Shown piece after piece: positions 16,583 through 26,154 of a DNA stretch of 64,000 nucleotides. The notes beneath the pieces are model-generated. The model made no database searches, was not told the DNA's origin, and saw nothing but the letters and a program-made list of their open reading frames with translations. The position numbers and the translations under genes are program-made. The stretch spans positions 1,240,001-1,304,000 of the forward strand of contig NC_012669.1 in the NCBI RefSeq assembly GCF_000023105.1, in the 5' to 3' direction. This DNA is from Beutenbergia cavernae DSM 12333 (GTDB lineage: Bacteria; Actinomycetota; Actinomycetes; Actinomycetales; Beutenbergiaceae). Numbering within the stretch: the first letter of the stretch is position 1; each line of letters begins with the position of its first letter.

Positions 16583-17643
16583 GCAACGAGACCCCCGAGC
16601 CCACGGCGTCGGGTTCCCAGGACCAGCTCGAGAACGCCCTCGAGCTCCGAGAGACCGAAGGCCTCTCGCAGGGCCAGATCGTCCGGCGTCGGTTCCTCCG
16701 GCACCGAGGCGCGGTGATCGGCCTCGTCGTCTTCCTCCTCATCGTGCTCCTCGCGTTCACCTCGATCGGCGTCGGCGGGTGGACGGGCTGGTGGCCCAAG
16801 AACGCGGTGGACAGGTACCCGGTGCTGGCCGGCGGGTCACCGACGCTCGAGATGCCGGCCTGGCTCGGCGGCCCCGGCTTCGCGATCGGCGAGCACCCGT
16901 TCGGTCAGGACGAGATCGGCCGTGACGTCTTCGCCCGCACGATGCGCGGCACGCAGACCTCGATCATCGTCATGGTCGTGCTCGGGTTCGTCGCCACGAC
17001 CGTCGGCATCGTCGTAGGCGCCCTGTCCGGGTACTTCCGCGGCAAGGCCGACCAGACGCTCATGCGCCTCACCGACCTCATCATCATCCTGCCGGCGATC
17101 GTCATCGGCGCCGTGCTCGGGAAGCAGTTCGGAGGCGCCGACCCGGTGCCGCTCGCGCTCATCCTCGGCCTCGTCATCTGGCCGGGGCTCGCCCGGCTCG
17201 TGCGTGGTGAGTTCCTCTCCCTCCGGGAGCGGGAGTTCGTCGACGCGGCCCGTGTGGCGGGCGCCAGCAGCGGGCGCATCATCTTCAAGCACATGCTCCC
17301 GAACGCGATGGGCGTCATCATCGTCAACACGACGCTCATGCTGTCCACGGCGATCCTGCTCGAGACGTCGCTCAGCTACCTCGGGTTCGGGATCACGCAG
17401 CCGAACGTGTCGCTGGGGTACCTGATCAGCGAGTACCAGTCGGCGTTCTCGACGCGGCCCTGGTTGTTCTGGTGGCCCGGTCTGTTCATCGTCTCGATCG
17501 CGCTGTGCGTGAACTTCGTCGGTGACGGCCTGCGGGACGCCTTCGATCCTCGCCAGAAGCGGATCCCGTCCGAGCGGAAGATGGCGCGGGCGGCGCGCCG
17601 TCAGGCAGCGCGCGCGGGCGCCGGAGCGCCGGGGCAGGCGTGA
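16579..17643 (+). CDS. Oligopeptide ABC transporter permease (DppC type)
   Basis: 354 residues, partner of the DppB-type protein in the membrane channel. A ~40-residue polar N-terminus is followed by the first helix ('AVIGLVVFLLIVLLAFTSI'), then the periplasmic stretch with 'EHPFGQDEIGRDVFARTM', a hallmark of DppC/OppC. The EAA loop is 'EFVDAARVAGASSGRIIFKH'. The C-terminus is highly basic and Ala-rich ('KMARAARRQAARAGAGAP'). Start and upstream stop overlap (ATGA), so translation is coupled. The fused ATPase gene lies 690 bp downstream, beyond a gene on the opposite strand. Confidence 0.93.
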   Translation: MSNETPEPTASGSQDQLENALELRETEGLSQGQIVRRRFLRHRGAVIGLVVFLLIVLLAFTSIGVGGWTGWWPKNAVDRYPVLAGGSPTLEMPAWLGGPGFAIGEHPFGQDEIGRDVFARTMRGTQTSIIVMVVLGFVATTVGIVVGALSGYFRGKADQTLMRLTDLIIILPAIVIGAVLGKQFGGADPVPLALILGLVIWPGLARLVRGEFLSLREREFVDAARVAGASSGRIIFKHMLPNAMGVIIVNTTLMLSTAILLETSLSYLGFGITQPNVSLGYLISEYQSAFSTRPWLFWWPGLFIVSIALCVNFVGDGLRDAFDPRQKRIPSERKMARAARRQAARAGAGAPGQA

Positions 17644-17671
17644 TCCGCGTCGCCGCCCTGCGGTCGCCGGC

Positions 17672-18286
17672 TCAGAACAGGAAGCCGGCGACCAGCCACG
17701 CGACGGCCACGCCGAGGGCCACGAGCACGGGCGTGTTCCAGCTCGCCCGGGCGGCTGACTCGTCGGCGGTTCGCGCGGCTGGCTTCGCCTGGTGCGCGGC
17801 GAGCCGCTGCGCGGCCGCGAGGGCGACGGCGTCCGCGTCGTTGCCCTCGGCGAGCCGCCGCTGCCCGGGTGTCTCGGTGCCGGTCGGCTCGTCGGCCGGC
17901 TTCGCGCCGCGACGCGACGGGCGTGCCCGGGCGGCCATGCCGCTCGAACCGGGAGCCGCCCACGCGCTGTGCTTGCGCTGGGCAATCTCGACGGTGAACG
18001 ACCACCGCGAGTCCAGCGCGGTGACAGCCGGCCAGGGGATCCGCGTGGTGCGCAGGACGTTCGACAGAACGATCTCACGGTCGTTCAGCTCGACGAACGG
18101 CCGCCAGAAGAGCGCCCAGGCGCCGACCCCGACCACGGCGAAGAACCCGCCTGACTGCAGCAGCGCGTCGGTCCCCGCGATCGCGAGGAGCACGATCGCG
18201 ACGGCGCTGACGACGCCCACGAGTCCGGCGATGACACGGGAGAACGTGGTGCGAAACACATCAACCGTGCCGAGCGACGAGGTCAT
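17672..18286 (-). CDS. PH-domain membrane protein
   Basis: 204 residues. Two N-terminal helices (about 18-38 'IAGLVGVVSAVAIVLLAI' and 48-62 'FFAVVGVGAWALFW') lead into a bacterial PH-like domain: 'RPFVELNDREIVLSNVLRT' with 'TRIPWPAVTALDSRWSFTV'. A charged linker and a C-terminal helix ('VLVALGVAVAWLVAGFLF') follow. The architecture is common and uncharacterised in actinobacteria. It sits antisense inside the oligopeptide transporter operon, convergent with the dppC-type gene (28 bp) and divergent from the ATPase gene (42 bp). CACGAT ends 6 nt before its ATG, a weak leaderless signal. Confidence 0.8.
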   Translation of the reverse strand: MTSSLGTVDVFRTTFSRVIAGLVGVVSAVAIVLLAIAGTDALLQSGGFFAVVGVGAWALFWRPFVELNDREIVLSNVLRTTRIPWPAVTALDSRWSFTVEIAQRKHSAWAAPGSSGMAARARPSRRGAKPADEPTGTETPGQRRLAEGNDADAVALAAAQRLAAHQAKPAARTADESAARASWNTPVLVALGVAVAWLVAGFLF

Positions 18287-18328
18287 GCGACCATCGTGTC
18301 AGAACCCGAGAGAAGGGGACCTGCTTCC

Positions 18329-20140
18329 ATGACCGAGACCGTGGAGACGACCGCTGCGGCGACGACAGGCGAGCCGATCCTGTCGGTCCGGGGTCTCGAC
18401 GTCGACTTCTTCGTCGACGGGGAGTGGCTCCCGGCGGCCATCGACGTGACGTACGACCTGCACCCCGGCGAGGTCCTCGCCATCGTCGGCGAGTCCGGCT
18501 CGGGCAAGACGCAGTCGTCGATGTCCCTGCTCGGGCTCCTCCCGCCGAACGGTCGCGCCCGGGGCAGCGCCACGCTCGGCGGTCGCGAGCTGATCGGGAT
18601 GAGCACGCGCAACCTGCGCCGGGTGCGGGGCAAGGACATCTCCGTCATCTTCCAGGAGCCGATGACGGCGCTGAACCCCGTCTACACGGTGGGCTTCCAG
18701 ATCGTCGAGGCCCTGCGCGTCCACCAGAACCTCGGCCCCGCGCGCGCCAAGGAGCGAGCGCTGGAGCTGCTGCGCCTGGTCGAGATCCCGGAGCCCGAGC
18801 GTCGCTTCGACTCGTACCCGCACCAGCTCTCCGGCGGGCAGCGGCAGCGCGCGATGATCGCGCAGTCGCTCGCCAACGACCCGACGCTGCTCGTCGCTGA
18901 CGAGCCGACGACGGCGCTCGACGTCACCGTGCAGGCCGAGATCCTCAAGCTGATGCGCGACCTGCGCGGGCGGATCAACTCCGGCATCATCCTCATCACC
19001 CACGACATGGGCGTCGTCGCCGACATGGCGGACCGCATCGTCGTCATGAAGAACGGCCGCATCGTCGAGACGGGAACGGCTGCCGCGATCTTCGGCGCGC
19101 CGCAGCACCCGTACACGAAGCAGCTGCTCGACGCCGTGCCGCACCTCGGCACCCACTCGACGGAGCCGGCGCGGCGCGAGGAGCGTCGGGCAGAGCTCGA
19201 GGCGTTCAGCGCCGCCGAGCCCGTCATGGCGGCGACCGGGCTCGAGATCACGTACCCGAAGCGTGGGCGGAGCCCTGCGTTCCGGGCGGTCGACGGCGTC
19301 GACCTCACGATCGCACCCGGCGAGGTCGTCGGGCTCGTCGGCGAGTCGGGTTCGGGCAAGACCACGATCGGCCGGGCGGTCGTCGGCCTCCTGCCCGTCA
19401 GCGGGGGCTCGCTGCGCATCGGCGGCGTCGACATGGTGGGGGCGACGGCGAAAGACCTGCGCCCGCTGCGGAGCCAGGTCGGCATCGTCTTTCAGGACCC
19501 GGGCAGCTCGCTCAACCCGCGGCTGCCGATCGGGGAGTCCATCGGGGAACCGCTCATGCTGCACCGTGGCGTCAAGGGCGCGGAGCTGGCGCGGCACGTC
19601 GAGCGGCTCCTCGACCAGGTGGAGCTCCCGCGCTCGATGCGCAACCGCTACCCGCACGAGCTGTCCGGCGGGCAGCGGCAGCGCGTCGGCATCGCGCGTG
19701 CGCTGAGCCTCGAGCCGAAGCTGCTCGTCGCCGACGAGCCCACCTCGGCCCTGGACGTGTCGGTCCAGGCCCGCGTGCTCGAGCTGTTCCAGGACCTGCA
19801 GCGGGAGCACGGGTTCGCGTGCCTGTTCATCAGCCACGACCTCGCGGTGGTGGAGATGCTGGCGAGCCGGATCGCCGTCATGCACCACGGAAAGCTCGTC
19901 GAGATCGGCGCGACCGAACAGGTCGTGTCCAACCCGCAGGACCCGTACACGCAGCGCCTCATCGCCGCCGTCCCCGTTCCCGACCCGGACGAGCAGCGCA
20001 AGCGCCGCGAGATGCGGGACGCGCTGCTCGAGGCCGCGGCCGGCGACGAGGACGAGCACGCCTTGCAGTTCGAGCAGGAGCTGGTGCTCGAGCAGGTCGA
20101 CGACCCGGGTGCGTCAGCCAAGACCGGTCCCGGACTCTGA
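18329..20140 (+). CDS. Oligopeptide ABC transporter, fused double ATP-binding protein (DppD-DppF)
   Basis: 603 residues with two complete ABC ATPase domains in one chain. The first has Walker A 'GESGSGKTQSS', signature 'LSGGQRQRAM' and Walker B 'LLVADEPTTALD'. The second has 'GESGSGKTTIGRAVVG', 'LSGGQRQRVGIARAL' and 'LLVADEPTSALD'. Both keep the oligopeptide C-terminal extension ('APQHPYTKQLLDAVPHL', 'NPQDPYTQRLIAAVPVP'). The domains are DppD- and DppF-like, so this gene energises the transporter encoded at 12926-17643. The ATG at 18329 has AGAAGGGGA about 9 nt upstream; an in-frame GTG at 18296 lacks a site. The acidic C-terminal tail is unusual. Confidence 0.94.
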   Translation: MTETVETTAAATTGEPILSVRGLDVDFFVDGEWLPAAIDVTYDLHPGEVLAIVGESGSGKTQSSMSLLGLLPPNGRARGSATLGGRELIGMSTRNLRRVRGKDISVIFQEPMTALNPVYTVGFQIVEALRVHQNLGPARAKERALELLRLVEIPEPERRFDSYPHQLSGGQRQRAMIAQSLANDPTLLVADEPTTALDVTVQAEILKLMRDLRGRINSGIILITHDMGVVADMADRIVVMKNGRIVETGTAAAIFGAPQHPYTKQLLDAVPHLGTHSTEPARREERRAELEAFSAAEPVMAATGLEITYPKRGRSPAFRAVDGVDLTIAPGEVVGLVGESGSGKTTIGRAVVGLLPVSGGSLRIGGVDMVGATAKDLRPLRSQVGIVFQDPGSSLNPRLPIGESIGEPLMLHRGVKGAELARHVERLLDQVELPRSMRNRYPHELSGGQRQRVGIARALSLEPKLLVADEPTSALDVSVQARVLELFQDLQREHGFACLFISHDLAVVEMLASRIAVMHHGKLVEIGATEQVVSNPQDPYTQRLIAAVPVPDPDEQRKRREMRDALLEAAAGDEDEHALQFEQELVLEQVDDPGASAKTGPGL

Positions 20141-20252
20141 GCTGCTGACCGCTCCGTCGTCCCGACGGCGGGGCGGTCGGTTCGCGGCGGTGCGTTGACC
20201 GCAGCGACGCCGCCACATGGCGGAGCCGCGTGCATGGTGCTGGGATGTGCGC

Positions 20253-22088
20253 ATGCCGCGAGCCGCAGTGCCCGCACGCCGCCTGAGCGCGGTGTTCCGC
20301 TGGTCCGCCGCGCTGGTCCTGCTCTTCGTCGGGCTGACGCTGCTGTTCCCGACGGAGGCCGAGGCGGTCCTGGGGTACCTGCAACGGACGATCATCCAGG
20401 GCTTCGGCTGGTACTACGTGCTGCTGGTCGCGGGGCTCGTCGTCGTCTGCGTCGTGGTGGCCGTGAGCAAGGCGGGCGACCTCACGCTGGGCCGGGACGG
20501 GGAGCCGCCGGAGTTCTCCCTCGGGGCCTGGTTCGCGATGGTCTTCGCCTGCGGGATGGGCATCGGCCTCGTGTTCTGGGGGCCGGCGGAACCGCTGACG
20601 CACTTCGTCTCGCCGCCACCGGGCGTGACCGGGAGTCAGGAGGAGATCGCGCAGCAGGCCATGGGGCGCACGTTCCTGCACTGGGGACCTCAGGCGTGGG
20701 CGATCTACGCGTCCGTCGGGCTGTGCCTGGCGTACTCGATCCACCGCCGGCGCCGTCCGATCTCGATCCGGTGGGCGCTGCAGCCGTTGCTCGGCGACCG
20801 CGTGAAGGGCCGATGGGGGAGCGTGATCGACGTCGTCGCGGTGCTCGGGACGATCTTCGGCGTCGCCACAACGCTGGGGTTCGGGGCGCTGCAGATCACC
20901 GCCGGCCTCGACCACAGCGGGATCGTGAGTGCGTCGACGGCCGTGGAGCTGACGGTGGTCGTGATCGTCACGGCGATGGCGACGATGTCCGTCGTGTCCG
21001 GGCTCGACCGCGGCATCAAGATCCTGTCGAACCTCAACATGTACGTCGCAGCCGGGCTCCTCGTGCTGGTGCTCGTCCTCGGCCCGACGCTCTTCCTGCT
21101 GCGGGACCTCGTGCAGTCGGTGGGGTTCTTCCTGCAGAACTACGTCGGGCTGTCGACGGACCTGCTCGCGTTCGAGGGGGAGGCCGGCGCCGAGTGGCAG
21201 CAGCAGTGGACGGTCTTCTACTGGGGCTGGTGGGTGTCCTGGGCGCCGTTCGTCGGCATGTTCATCGCGCGGATCTCCCGGGGGCGCACGATCCGGCAGT
21301 TCGTGCTCGGCACGATCCTGGCGCCGACGCTCGTCACGTTCACGTGGTTCCAGGTGTTCGGCGGGTCCGCCATCTACCGGCAGATGTTCGGGGCCGGCGA
21401 CCTCGCCGGGGACGACGGCACGAGCGTCGACCCGGACTACGTGATGTTCGACCTCCTGCAGGGCTTCCCGGGCGGCTCCGCACTGGTGGGCATCGTGCTC
21501 GTGCTCATCGCCATCTTCTTCGTCACGTCCGCCGACTCGGGATCGCTGGTCGTGGACATGCTCGCGACCGGCCGGGAGAAGACGCCGGTGTGGAGCCGGG
21601 TGTTCTGGTGCGTGGTCATCGGGGCCGTGGCGGTGGCGCTCCTCGCGCGCGGTGGACTGAGCGCGATGCAGACGGCGACGACGCTCATCGCCCTGCCGTT
21701 CACGCTCGTCATCATCGGGATGGTTCTCGCTCTCGGTCGCGCCCTGCGCGCCGAGCTCCTGGCGCGTCGCGCGGTCGACCTGGAGCGCGCACGGCACGAG
21801 CTCACCGAGCACGTCGTGGGCGCCGTCTCCACCGACGCCCGGCTGCAGGCGACGATCGCTGCGGGCTGGGGGGCCGAGTCGTCCGACCGCCTCCGTGGCG
21901 GGACTCGACGCTGGCAGCAGCGACTCCTGTCCGCGCTCGACCGCCCGTCCGCGCTCGGCCTGGGCGCCGCCGAGGCCGGCGAGCGGACTCGGTCGGGCGG
22001 GCTCGAGAACGGCGGCCCGGAGGCGGAGCAGCGCATCGACGCCTCGGGTGACGAAGCTCGCGACGAGTCGGGCCCAGGTGTCACCTAG
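20253..22088 (+). CDS. BCCT family betaine/choline/carnitine transporter
   Basis: About 611 residues, ~12 transmembrane helices. Family signatures are 'ACGMGIGLVFWGPAEPLTHF' (the Gly-rich stretch of helix 3) and 'WGWWVSWAPFVGMFIARIS' (the Trp-rich helix-8 box of the substrate site), then 'FFVTSADSGSLVVDML'. MGIG rather than the G-V-G type suggests Na+-coupled uptake of a trimethylammonium solute such as glycine betaine (family knowledge). The C-terminal ~130 residues are a long cytosolic, charged tail, as in osmo-sensing members. The start is uncertain: ATG 20253 has GGGA about 7 nt upstream; ATG 20217 would add 12 atypical residues. It lies between the transporter operon and typA, with no sign of co-transcription. 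Confidence 0.93.
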   Translation: MPRAAVPARRLSAVFRWSAALVLLFVGLTLLFPTEAEAVLGYLQRTIIQGFGWYYVLLVAGLVVVCVVVAVSKAGDLTLGRDGEPPEFSLGAWFAMVFACGMGIGLVFWGPAEPLTHFVSPPPGVTGSQEEIAQQAMGRTFLHWGPQAWAIYASVGLCLAYSIHRRRRPISIRWALQPLLGDRVKGRWGSVIDVVAVLGTIFGVATTLGFGALQITAGLDHSGIVSASTAVELTVVVIVTAMATMSVVSGLDRGIKILSNLNMYVAAGLLVLVLVLGPTLFLLRDLVQSVGFFLQNYVGLSTDLLAFEGEAGAEWQQQWTVFYWGWWVSWAPFVGMFIARISRGRTIRQFVLGTILAPTLVTFTWFQVFGGSAIYRQMFGAGDLAGDDGTSVDPDYVMFDLLQGFPGGSALVGIVLVLIAIFFVTSADSGSLVVDMLATGREKTPVWSRVFWCVVIGAVAVALLARGGLSAMQTATTLIALPFTLVIIGMVLALGRALRAELLARRAVDLERARHELTEHVVGAVSTDARLQATIAAGWGAESSDRLRGGTRRWQQRLLSALDRPSALGLGAAEAGERTRSGGLENGGPEAEQRIDASGDEARDESGPGVT

Positions 22089-22091
22089 AAT
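22086..22091 (+). promoter_or_regulatory. Possible -10 box (TAGAAT) for typA
   Basis: TAGAAT lies across the BCCT stop codon, with no recognisable -35. It would give a ~105-nt GC-rich leader in front of typA. Confidence 0.3.
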
Positions 22092-22204
22092 GGGCCCTCG
22101 GCTCGTGCCTCCCCTTCTCAAGGGTGCGGGGCGCTGCCCGTCCAGGCGGGGTGACCCGTACGAGACTCGACCTTCGAGGATCGTCCCGCCAACCGCCGTC
22201 GGAA

Positions 22205-24118
22205 ATGAGTACCGCCATGCCCGTGCGCTCTGACCTGCGCAATGTCGCGATCGTCGCACACGTCGATCACGGCAAGACCACGCTCGTCGACTCGATGCTG
22301 TGGCAGACGGGCGCGTTCGGCGCTCACGACCACGTCGGCGAACGCGCGATGGACTCTGGCGACCTCGAGCGCGAGAAGGGCATCACGATCCTCGCGAAGA
22401 ACACCGCCATCGCCTACTCAGGGCCGAGCGCCGCCGCTGCCGGGCACCCCGAGGGCGTCACCATCAACGTCATCGACACGCCTGGTCACGCGGACTTCGG
22501 CGGCGAGGTGGAACGCGGGCTCTCGATGGTCGACGGCGTGGTGCTCCTCGTCGACGCGTCGGAAGGCCCGCTGCCGCAGACCCGCTTCGTGCTCCGCAAG
22601 GCGATCGCCGCCCGCCTGCCCGTGATCCTCGTGGTCAACAAGGTGGACCGACCGGACAGCCGGATCGAGGAGGTCGTCGGTGAGACCACCGACCTGCTCC
22701 TGGCGCTCGCCAGCGACCTCGAGGACGAGGACATCGACCTCGACGCCGTCCTCGACGTCCCGGTCGTGTACGCCGCGGCGAAGGTCGGGAGGGCGTCCAC
22801 GACGCCGCCCGCCGACGGCGGCATGCCTGACGGGACGGACCTCGAGCCGCTCTTCGCGACGATCCTCGAGCGGATCCCGGCGCCGTCGTACGACGACGGC
22901 GCTCCCCTCCAGGCGCACGTGACGAACCTCGATGCGTCGCCGTTCCTGGGCCGCCTCGCGCTGCTGCGGGTGTTCAACGGCACGCTGCGCAAGGGTCAGA
23001 CGGTCTCCTGGGCGCGTCGCGACGGCTCGCTCACCCAGGTGCGGGTGAGCGAGCTCCTCGCCACCAAGGCGCTCGACCGCGTGCCCGCCGAGAGCGCCGG
23101 CCCGGGGGACATCGTCGCCGTCGCCGGCATCGAGGACATCACCATCGGCGAGTCGCTCGTCGACCCGGACGACCCTCGTCCGCTGCCGCTCATCACCGTC
23201 GACGACCCGGCGATCTCCATGACGATCGGGATCAACACGTCCCCGCTGGCCGGCCGCGTGAAGGGGGCCAAGGTGACCGCGCGGCAGGTCAAGGACCGCC
23301 TCGACCGCGAGCTCGTCGGCAACGTCTCGCTGCGGGTGCTCCCCACCGGTCGCCCGGACTCGTGGGAGGTCCAGGGCCGCGGCGAGCTCGCGCTCGCGAT
23401 CCTCGTCGAGCAGATGCGCCGCGAGGGCTTCGAGCTCACGGTCGGCAAGCCCCAGGTCGTGACACGCGAGATCGACGGCCGCACCCACGAGCCGGTCGAG
23501 CGGATGACGATCGACGTCCCCGAGGAGTACCTCGGTTCCGTCACCCAGCTGCTCGCCCAGCGCAAGGGCCGCATGGAGACGATGACGAACCACGGCACCG
23601 GCTGGGTGCGGATGGAGTTCCTCGTGCCGGCCCGTGGGCTCATCGGGTTCCGGACGCAGTTCCTCACCGACACGCGCGGCACGGGCATCGCGTCGTCGAT
23701 CGCGGAGGGGTACGAGCCGTGGGCCGGGCCGATCGAGTTCCGCACGGCCGGGTCGCTCGTGGCCGACCGCGCGGGCGCCGTGACGGCTTTCGCTCTCATC
23801 AACCTGGGTGACCGCGGGACGTTCTTCGTCTCGCCGGGCCAGGAGGTCTACGAGGGCATGGTCGTCGGCGAGAACAACCGCGCCGACGACATGGACGTCA
23901 ACATCACGCGCGAGAAGAAGCTGAACAACATCCGGTCCTCGACCGGGGACGAGCTCGAGCGGCTCACGCCTCCGCGCCGGCTCACCCTGGAGGAGTCCCT
24001 GGAGTTCGCCCGCGACGACGAGTGCGTCGAGGTCACGCCGGAGGCGATCCGCATCCGCAAGGTCGTGCTCGACCAGACGGAACGCGGCCGGGCTGCGTCG
24101 CGGGCGAAGCGCGCCTGA
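22205..24118 (+). CDS. typA: Ribosome-associated GTPase TypA/BipA
   Basis: Translational GTPase related to EF-G that helps 50S assembly and stress adaptation. 637 residues, close to the actinobacterial norm. G1 is '[16 protein letters not shown]', then '[16 protein letters not shown]' (effector region), '[18 protein letters not shown]' (G3) and '[18 protein letters not shown]' (G4). The C-terminal BipA-specific region includes '[20 protein letters not shown]', '[18 protein letters not shown]' and '[20 protein letters not shown]'. The start is either ATG 22205 or ATG 22217 ('MPVRSDLRN'); the second has GGAAATGAG 8-12 nt upstream and matches related N-termini well. It converges with the effector-binding gene, 12 bp away. 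Confidence 0.96.
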   Translation: MSTAMPVRSDLRNVAIVAHVDHGKTTLVDSMLWQTGAFGAHDHVGERAMDSGDLEREKGITILAKNTAIAYSGPSAAAAGHPEGVTINVIDTPGHADFGGEVERGLSMVDGVVLLVDASEGPLPQTRFVLRKAIAARLPVILVVNKVDRPDSRIEEVVGETTDLLLALASDLEDEDIDLDAVLDVPVVYAAAKVGRASTTPPADGGMPDGTDLEPLFATILERIPAPSYDDGAPLQAHVTNLDASPFLGRLALLRVFNGTLRKGQTVSWARRDGSLTQVRVSELLATKALDRVPAESAGPGDIVAVAGIEDITIGESLVDPDDPRPLPLITVDDPAISMTIGINTSPLAGRVKGAKVTARQVKDRLDRELVGNVSLRVLPTGRPDSWEVQGRGELALAILVEQMRREGFELTVGKPQVVTREIDGRTHEPVERMTIDVPEEYLGSVTQLLAQRKGRMETMTNHGTGWVRMEFLVPARGLIGFRTQFLTDTRGTGIASSIAEGYEPWAGPIEFRTAGSLVADRAGAVTAFALINLGDRGTFFVSPGQEVYEGMVVGENNRADDMDVNITREKKLNNIRSSTGDELERLTPPRRLTLEESLEFARDDECVEVTPEAIRIRKVVLDQTERGRAASRAKRA

Positions 24119-24134
24119 GCACGCCGCGGCTCAG
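24115..24134. terminator. Short bidirectional hairpin between convergent genes
   Basis: CTGAGC-N8-GCTCAG spans both stop codons of the convergent typA and effector-binding genes. Six pairs and no T-run, so this is weak. Confidence 0.3.
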
Positions 24135-24664
24135 TCCGCGAGCCTGAACGCGAGCTCCGTCTCCCAGTCGGCCATGTCGGGGACCTCGGCCGGGTCGCTC
24201 AGGTACGTCTCGATCCGGCTCGCCCAGTGGTCGCCGTCGTCCTCCTCGTGGTGGTCGAAGCGCAGGCCCTGCTCCGCGCCCCAGGCGAGCAGCGCCGCCG
24301 TCGCTGCGACGAGCGAGTCGGGATGTCCGCGGTGGAGGACGACGGTGTAGCGACCGGCGGGCAGGAGACCGGCGGCGATCGCGCCGTCGTCAGCGGCGCT
24401 CGCGGGCAGGACGGCGACGGCGGCGCGCGTGGCGTCGTCGTCGGCCACCGGGATCCCCGCCTCGACGAGCATCTCGCGAGCCATGTCGATGACGTGGTAC
24501 CGGAAGAACGGGGCGCCGGTCACGTCGAGGCCGTGCTCGCCGGCCCACGTGAAGAGCTCGGCGATGCGACCACCGATCCGTCCGACCTCCGTCATGCCCA
24601 CGTGCTCGGCGATGCCCACGTACGGGCGTGAGGGCCGCTCGACGACGGCGGGCTCGGCAGTCAT
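24131..24664 (-). CDS. GyrI-like/effector-binding domain protein
   Basis: 177 residues that resemble a stand-alone AraC/GyrI-type effector-binding domain: 'RPYVGIAEHVGMTEVGRIG' at the start, 'GAPFFRYHVID' in the middle, and a C-terminal 'RIETYLSDPAEVPDMADWE', typical of this fold. Such proteins bind small amphipathic ligands or inhibit partner proteins; none can be named here. The ATG at 24664 has a good ribosome site (AAGGAGG). It diverges from mshB with 98 bp between the starts and ends tail-to-tail with typA. Confidence 0.8.
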   Translation of the reverse strand: MTAEPAVVERPSRPYVGIAEHVGMTEVGRIGGRIAELFTWAGEHGLDVTGAPFFRYHVIDMAREMLVEAGIPVADDDATRAAVAVLPASAADDGAIAAGLLPAGRYTVVLHRGHPDSLVAATAALLAWGAEQGLRFDHHEEDDGDHWASRIETYLSDPAEVPDMADWETELAFRLAD

Positions 24665-24762
24665 GGCGGCCTCCTTGCGCCTCGGTGTCTCCGACGTCCC
24701 AGCCAAGCACGACGTGGCGGCCCCGGCACCCGCGCGAGCGTCGGGGTGGCAGGATCGTGCGC

Positions 24763-26154
24763 GTGATCGCACCGGACGGACCGCTGCTCGCCGTCTTCGC
24801 CCATCCCGACGACGAGACGCTGACCGGGGGCGGCGTGCTCGCGCTCGCCGTCGCCCGCGGTCGACGCACCGTCGTCGTCACGGCGAACCGCGGCGAGCGC
24901 GGGGAGATCATCCCCCTGGAGCTCGCCCACCTCGAGGGCCGGCCCGACGACGTCGCCGCGCTGCGCACGCAGGAGCTGCGTGGCGCGCTCGCGGAGCTCG
25001 GCGTGGCGGAGCACCGCTTCCTCGACGAGCTCGCCGTGGGTCCCCGGCCCGTGCGCTACACGGACTCCGGCATGGCGTGGCTCGCGCCCGGCCGGGCGGG
25101 GCCGGCGCCGGACGCGGCCGGCGACGCGCTCACCAGCGCTGACATCGGACCGGCTGCGGCGGCGCTCGCCGAGCTGGTCCGCCAGCTCCGGCCGAGCCTG
25201 GTCGTCACCGACGAGCCGGGCGGCGGGTACGGGCACCCGGACCACGTCCGCACCCACGCCATCGTGGTGCGGGCGCTCGAGGTCGCCGCGCTGCGGCCCG
25301 GCTCGGACGGCGCCCCGCCGTGGGACGTGCCGGTGCTCGCCTGGGTGGTGCGCGACGCCGAGCGGCTCCGTGCCGCGCGTGCCGCCGTCACGGAGGCGAC
25401 CGAGCCGCTGGCTCTGCGAGGGGCGGACGGGGCGCCGCTCGTCGCGCCGGGTGCCGCGGAGGAGCTGCCGTCGATCGCGCGCGCGCCCGAGCAGGTCGAC
25501 GTCGAGCTCGACCTCGTGCCCGTGCTGCCGCGCCTCGTGGCGGCGATGCGGGCGTACCGCAGCCAGGCGCAGGCGGTCACCGTGCCGGTGCTCGACGCCG
25601 CAGCTCCCGACCCGGGCGCGCTCTCGCCGGACCAGGCGGCGGTCGGCTGGTTCGCGCTCTCCAACGGCGTCCTCGCGCCGATCCTGCCGGTCGTGTCCCT
25701 GCAGCTGGCGAAGGGCGACGTCGACGACGTCGGGCTCGGCCGCCCGCTGTCGCGCAACGGGGAGCCGTCCGCGCCCGCCCGTTCCGGCGGCGTCTACGCG
25801 GCAGCCGCCGTCGCCGTCTGCGTGGTGCTGGGCGTGCTGGTCGGCGCGGGTGGGACGGCCGTCCACCGCTGGGTGGTGACGCCGTGGCAGCTGCCGCTCG
25901 GCGCAGTGCTCGCGCTGGGGGCCGTCGCCGCGGGGGCGTTCCTCGCGCGCGGCCTCGGCCACGGTGCGGCACTGTTCGGCTACGCGGTCGGACTCGTCGC
26001 CACGGTCCAGGCGATGGCGTTCCTGCAACCCGGGGGAGACGTGCTCATCGCCTCCGACGGGCGCAGCCTCGTGTGGCTGTACGGATCCGTGCTCGTGTGC
26101 GGCCTCGCCGCCTTCGCGCCTCGGCGGTGGTTCGCGGATGCGCCCCGCACCTGA
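24763..26154 (+). CDS. mshB: MshB-like GlcNAc-inositol deacetylase fused to a membrane domain
   Basis: 463 residues. The N-terminal ~300 form a PIG-L-type zinc deacetylase: 'FAHPDDETLTGGGVLALA' (His-Pro-Asp-Asp metal site), 'VVTANRGERGEI' and 'GGGYGHPDHVRTHAIVVRA' with the second metal-binding His. In actinobacteria this family includes MshB, which makes GlcN-inositol for mycothiol. The last ~130 residues contain four hydrophobic segments ('AAVAVCVVLGVLVGAGGT', 'LPLGAVLALGAVAAGAFLA', 'ALFGYAVGLVATVQAMAFL', 'LVWLYGSVLVCGLAAF'). This resembles the small membrane protein usually encoded next to mshB and suggests a gene fusion. GTG 24763 is preferred (AGGA 8 nt upstream); GTG 24757 is possible. 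The flavin reductase gene overlaps its end. Confidence 0.88.
   Translation: MIAPDGPLLAVFAHPDDETLTGGGVLALAVARGRRTVVVTANRGERGEIIPLELAHLEGRPDDVAALRTQELRGALAELGVAEHRFLDELAVGPRPVRYTDSGMAWLAPGRAGPAPDAAGDALTSADIGPAAAALAELVRQLRPSLVVTDEPGGGYGHPDHVRTHAIVVRALEVAALRPGSDGAPPWDVPVLAWVVRDAERLRAARAAVTEATEPLALRGADGAPLVAPGAAEELPSIARAPEQVDVELDLVPVLPRLVAAMRAYRSQAQAVTVPVLDAAAPDPGALSPDQAAVGWFALSNGVLAPILPVVSLQLAKGDVDDVGLGRPLSRNGEPSAPARSGGVYAAAAVAVCVVLGVLVGAGGTAVHRWVVTPWQLPLGAVLALGAVAAGAFLARGLGHGAALFGYAVGLVATVQAMAFLQPGGDVLIASDGRSLVWLYGSVLVCGLAAFAPRRWFADAPRT

Noticed and set aside
18296-18328. Earlier GTG start for the fused ABC ATPase
   Set aside because: ATG 18329 has a well-placed AGAAGGGGA site and the ABC domain begins soon after; the extra 11 residues have no support.
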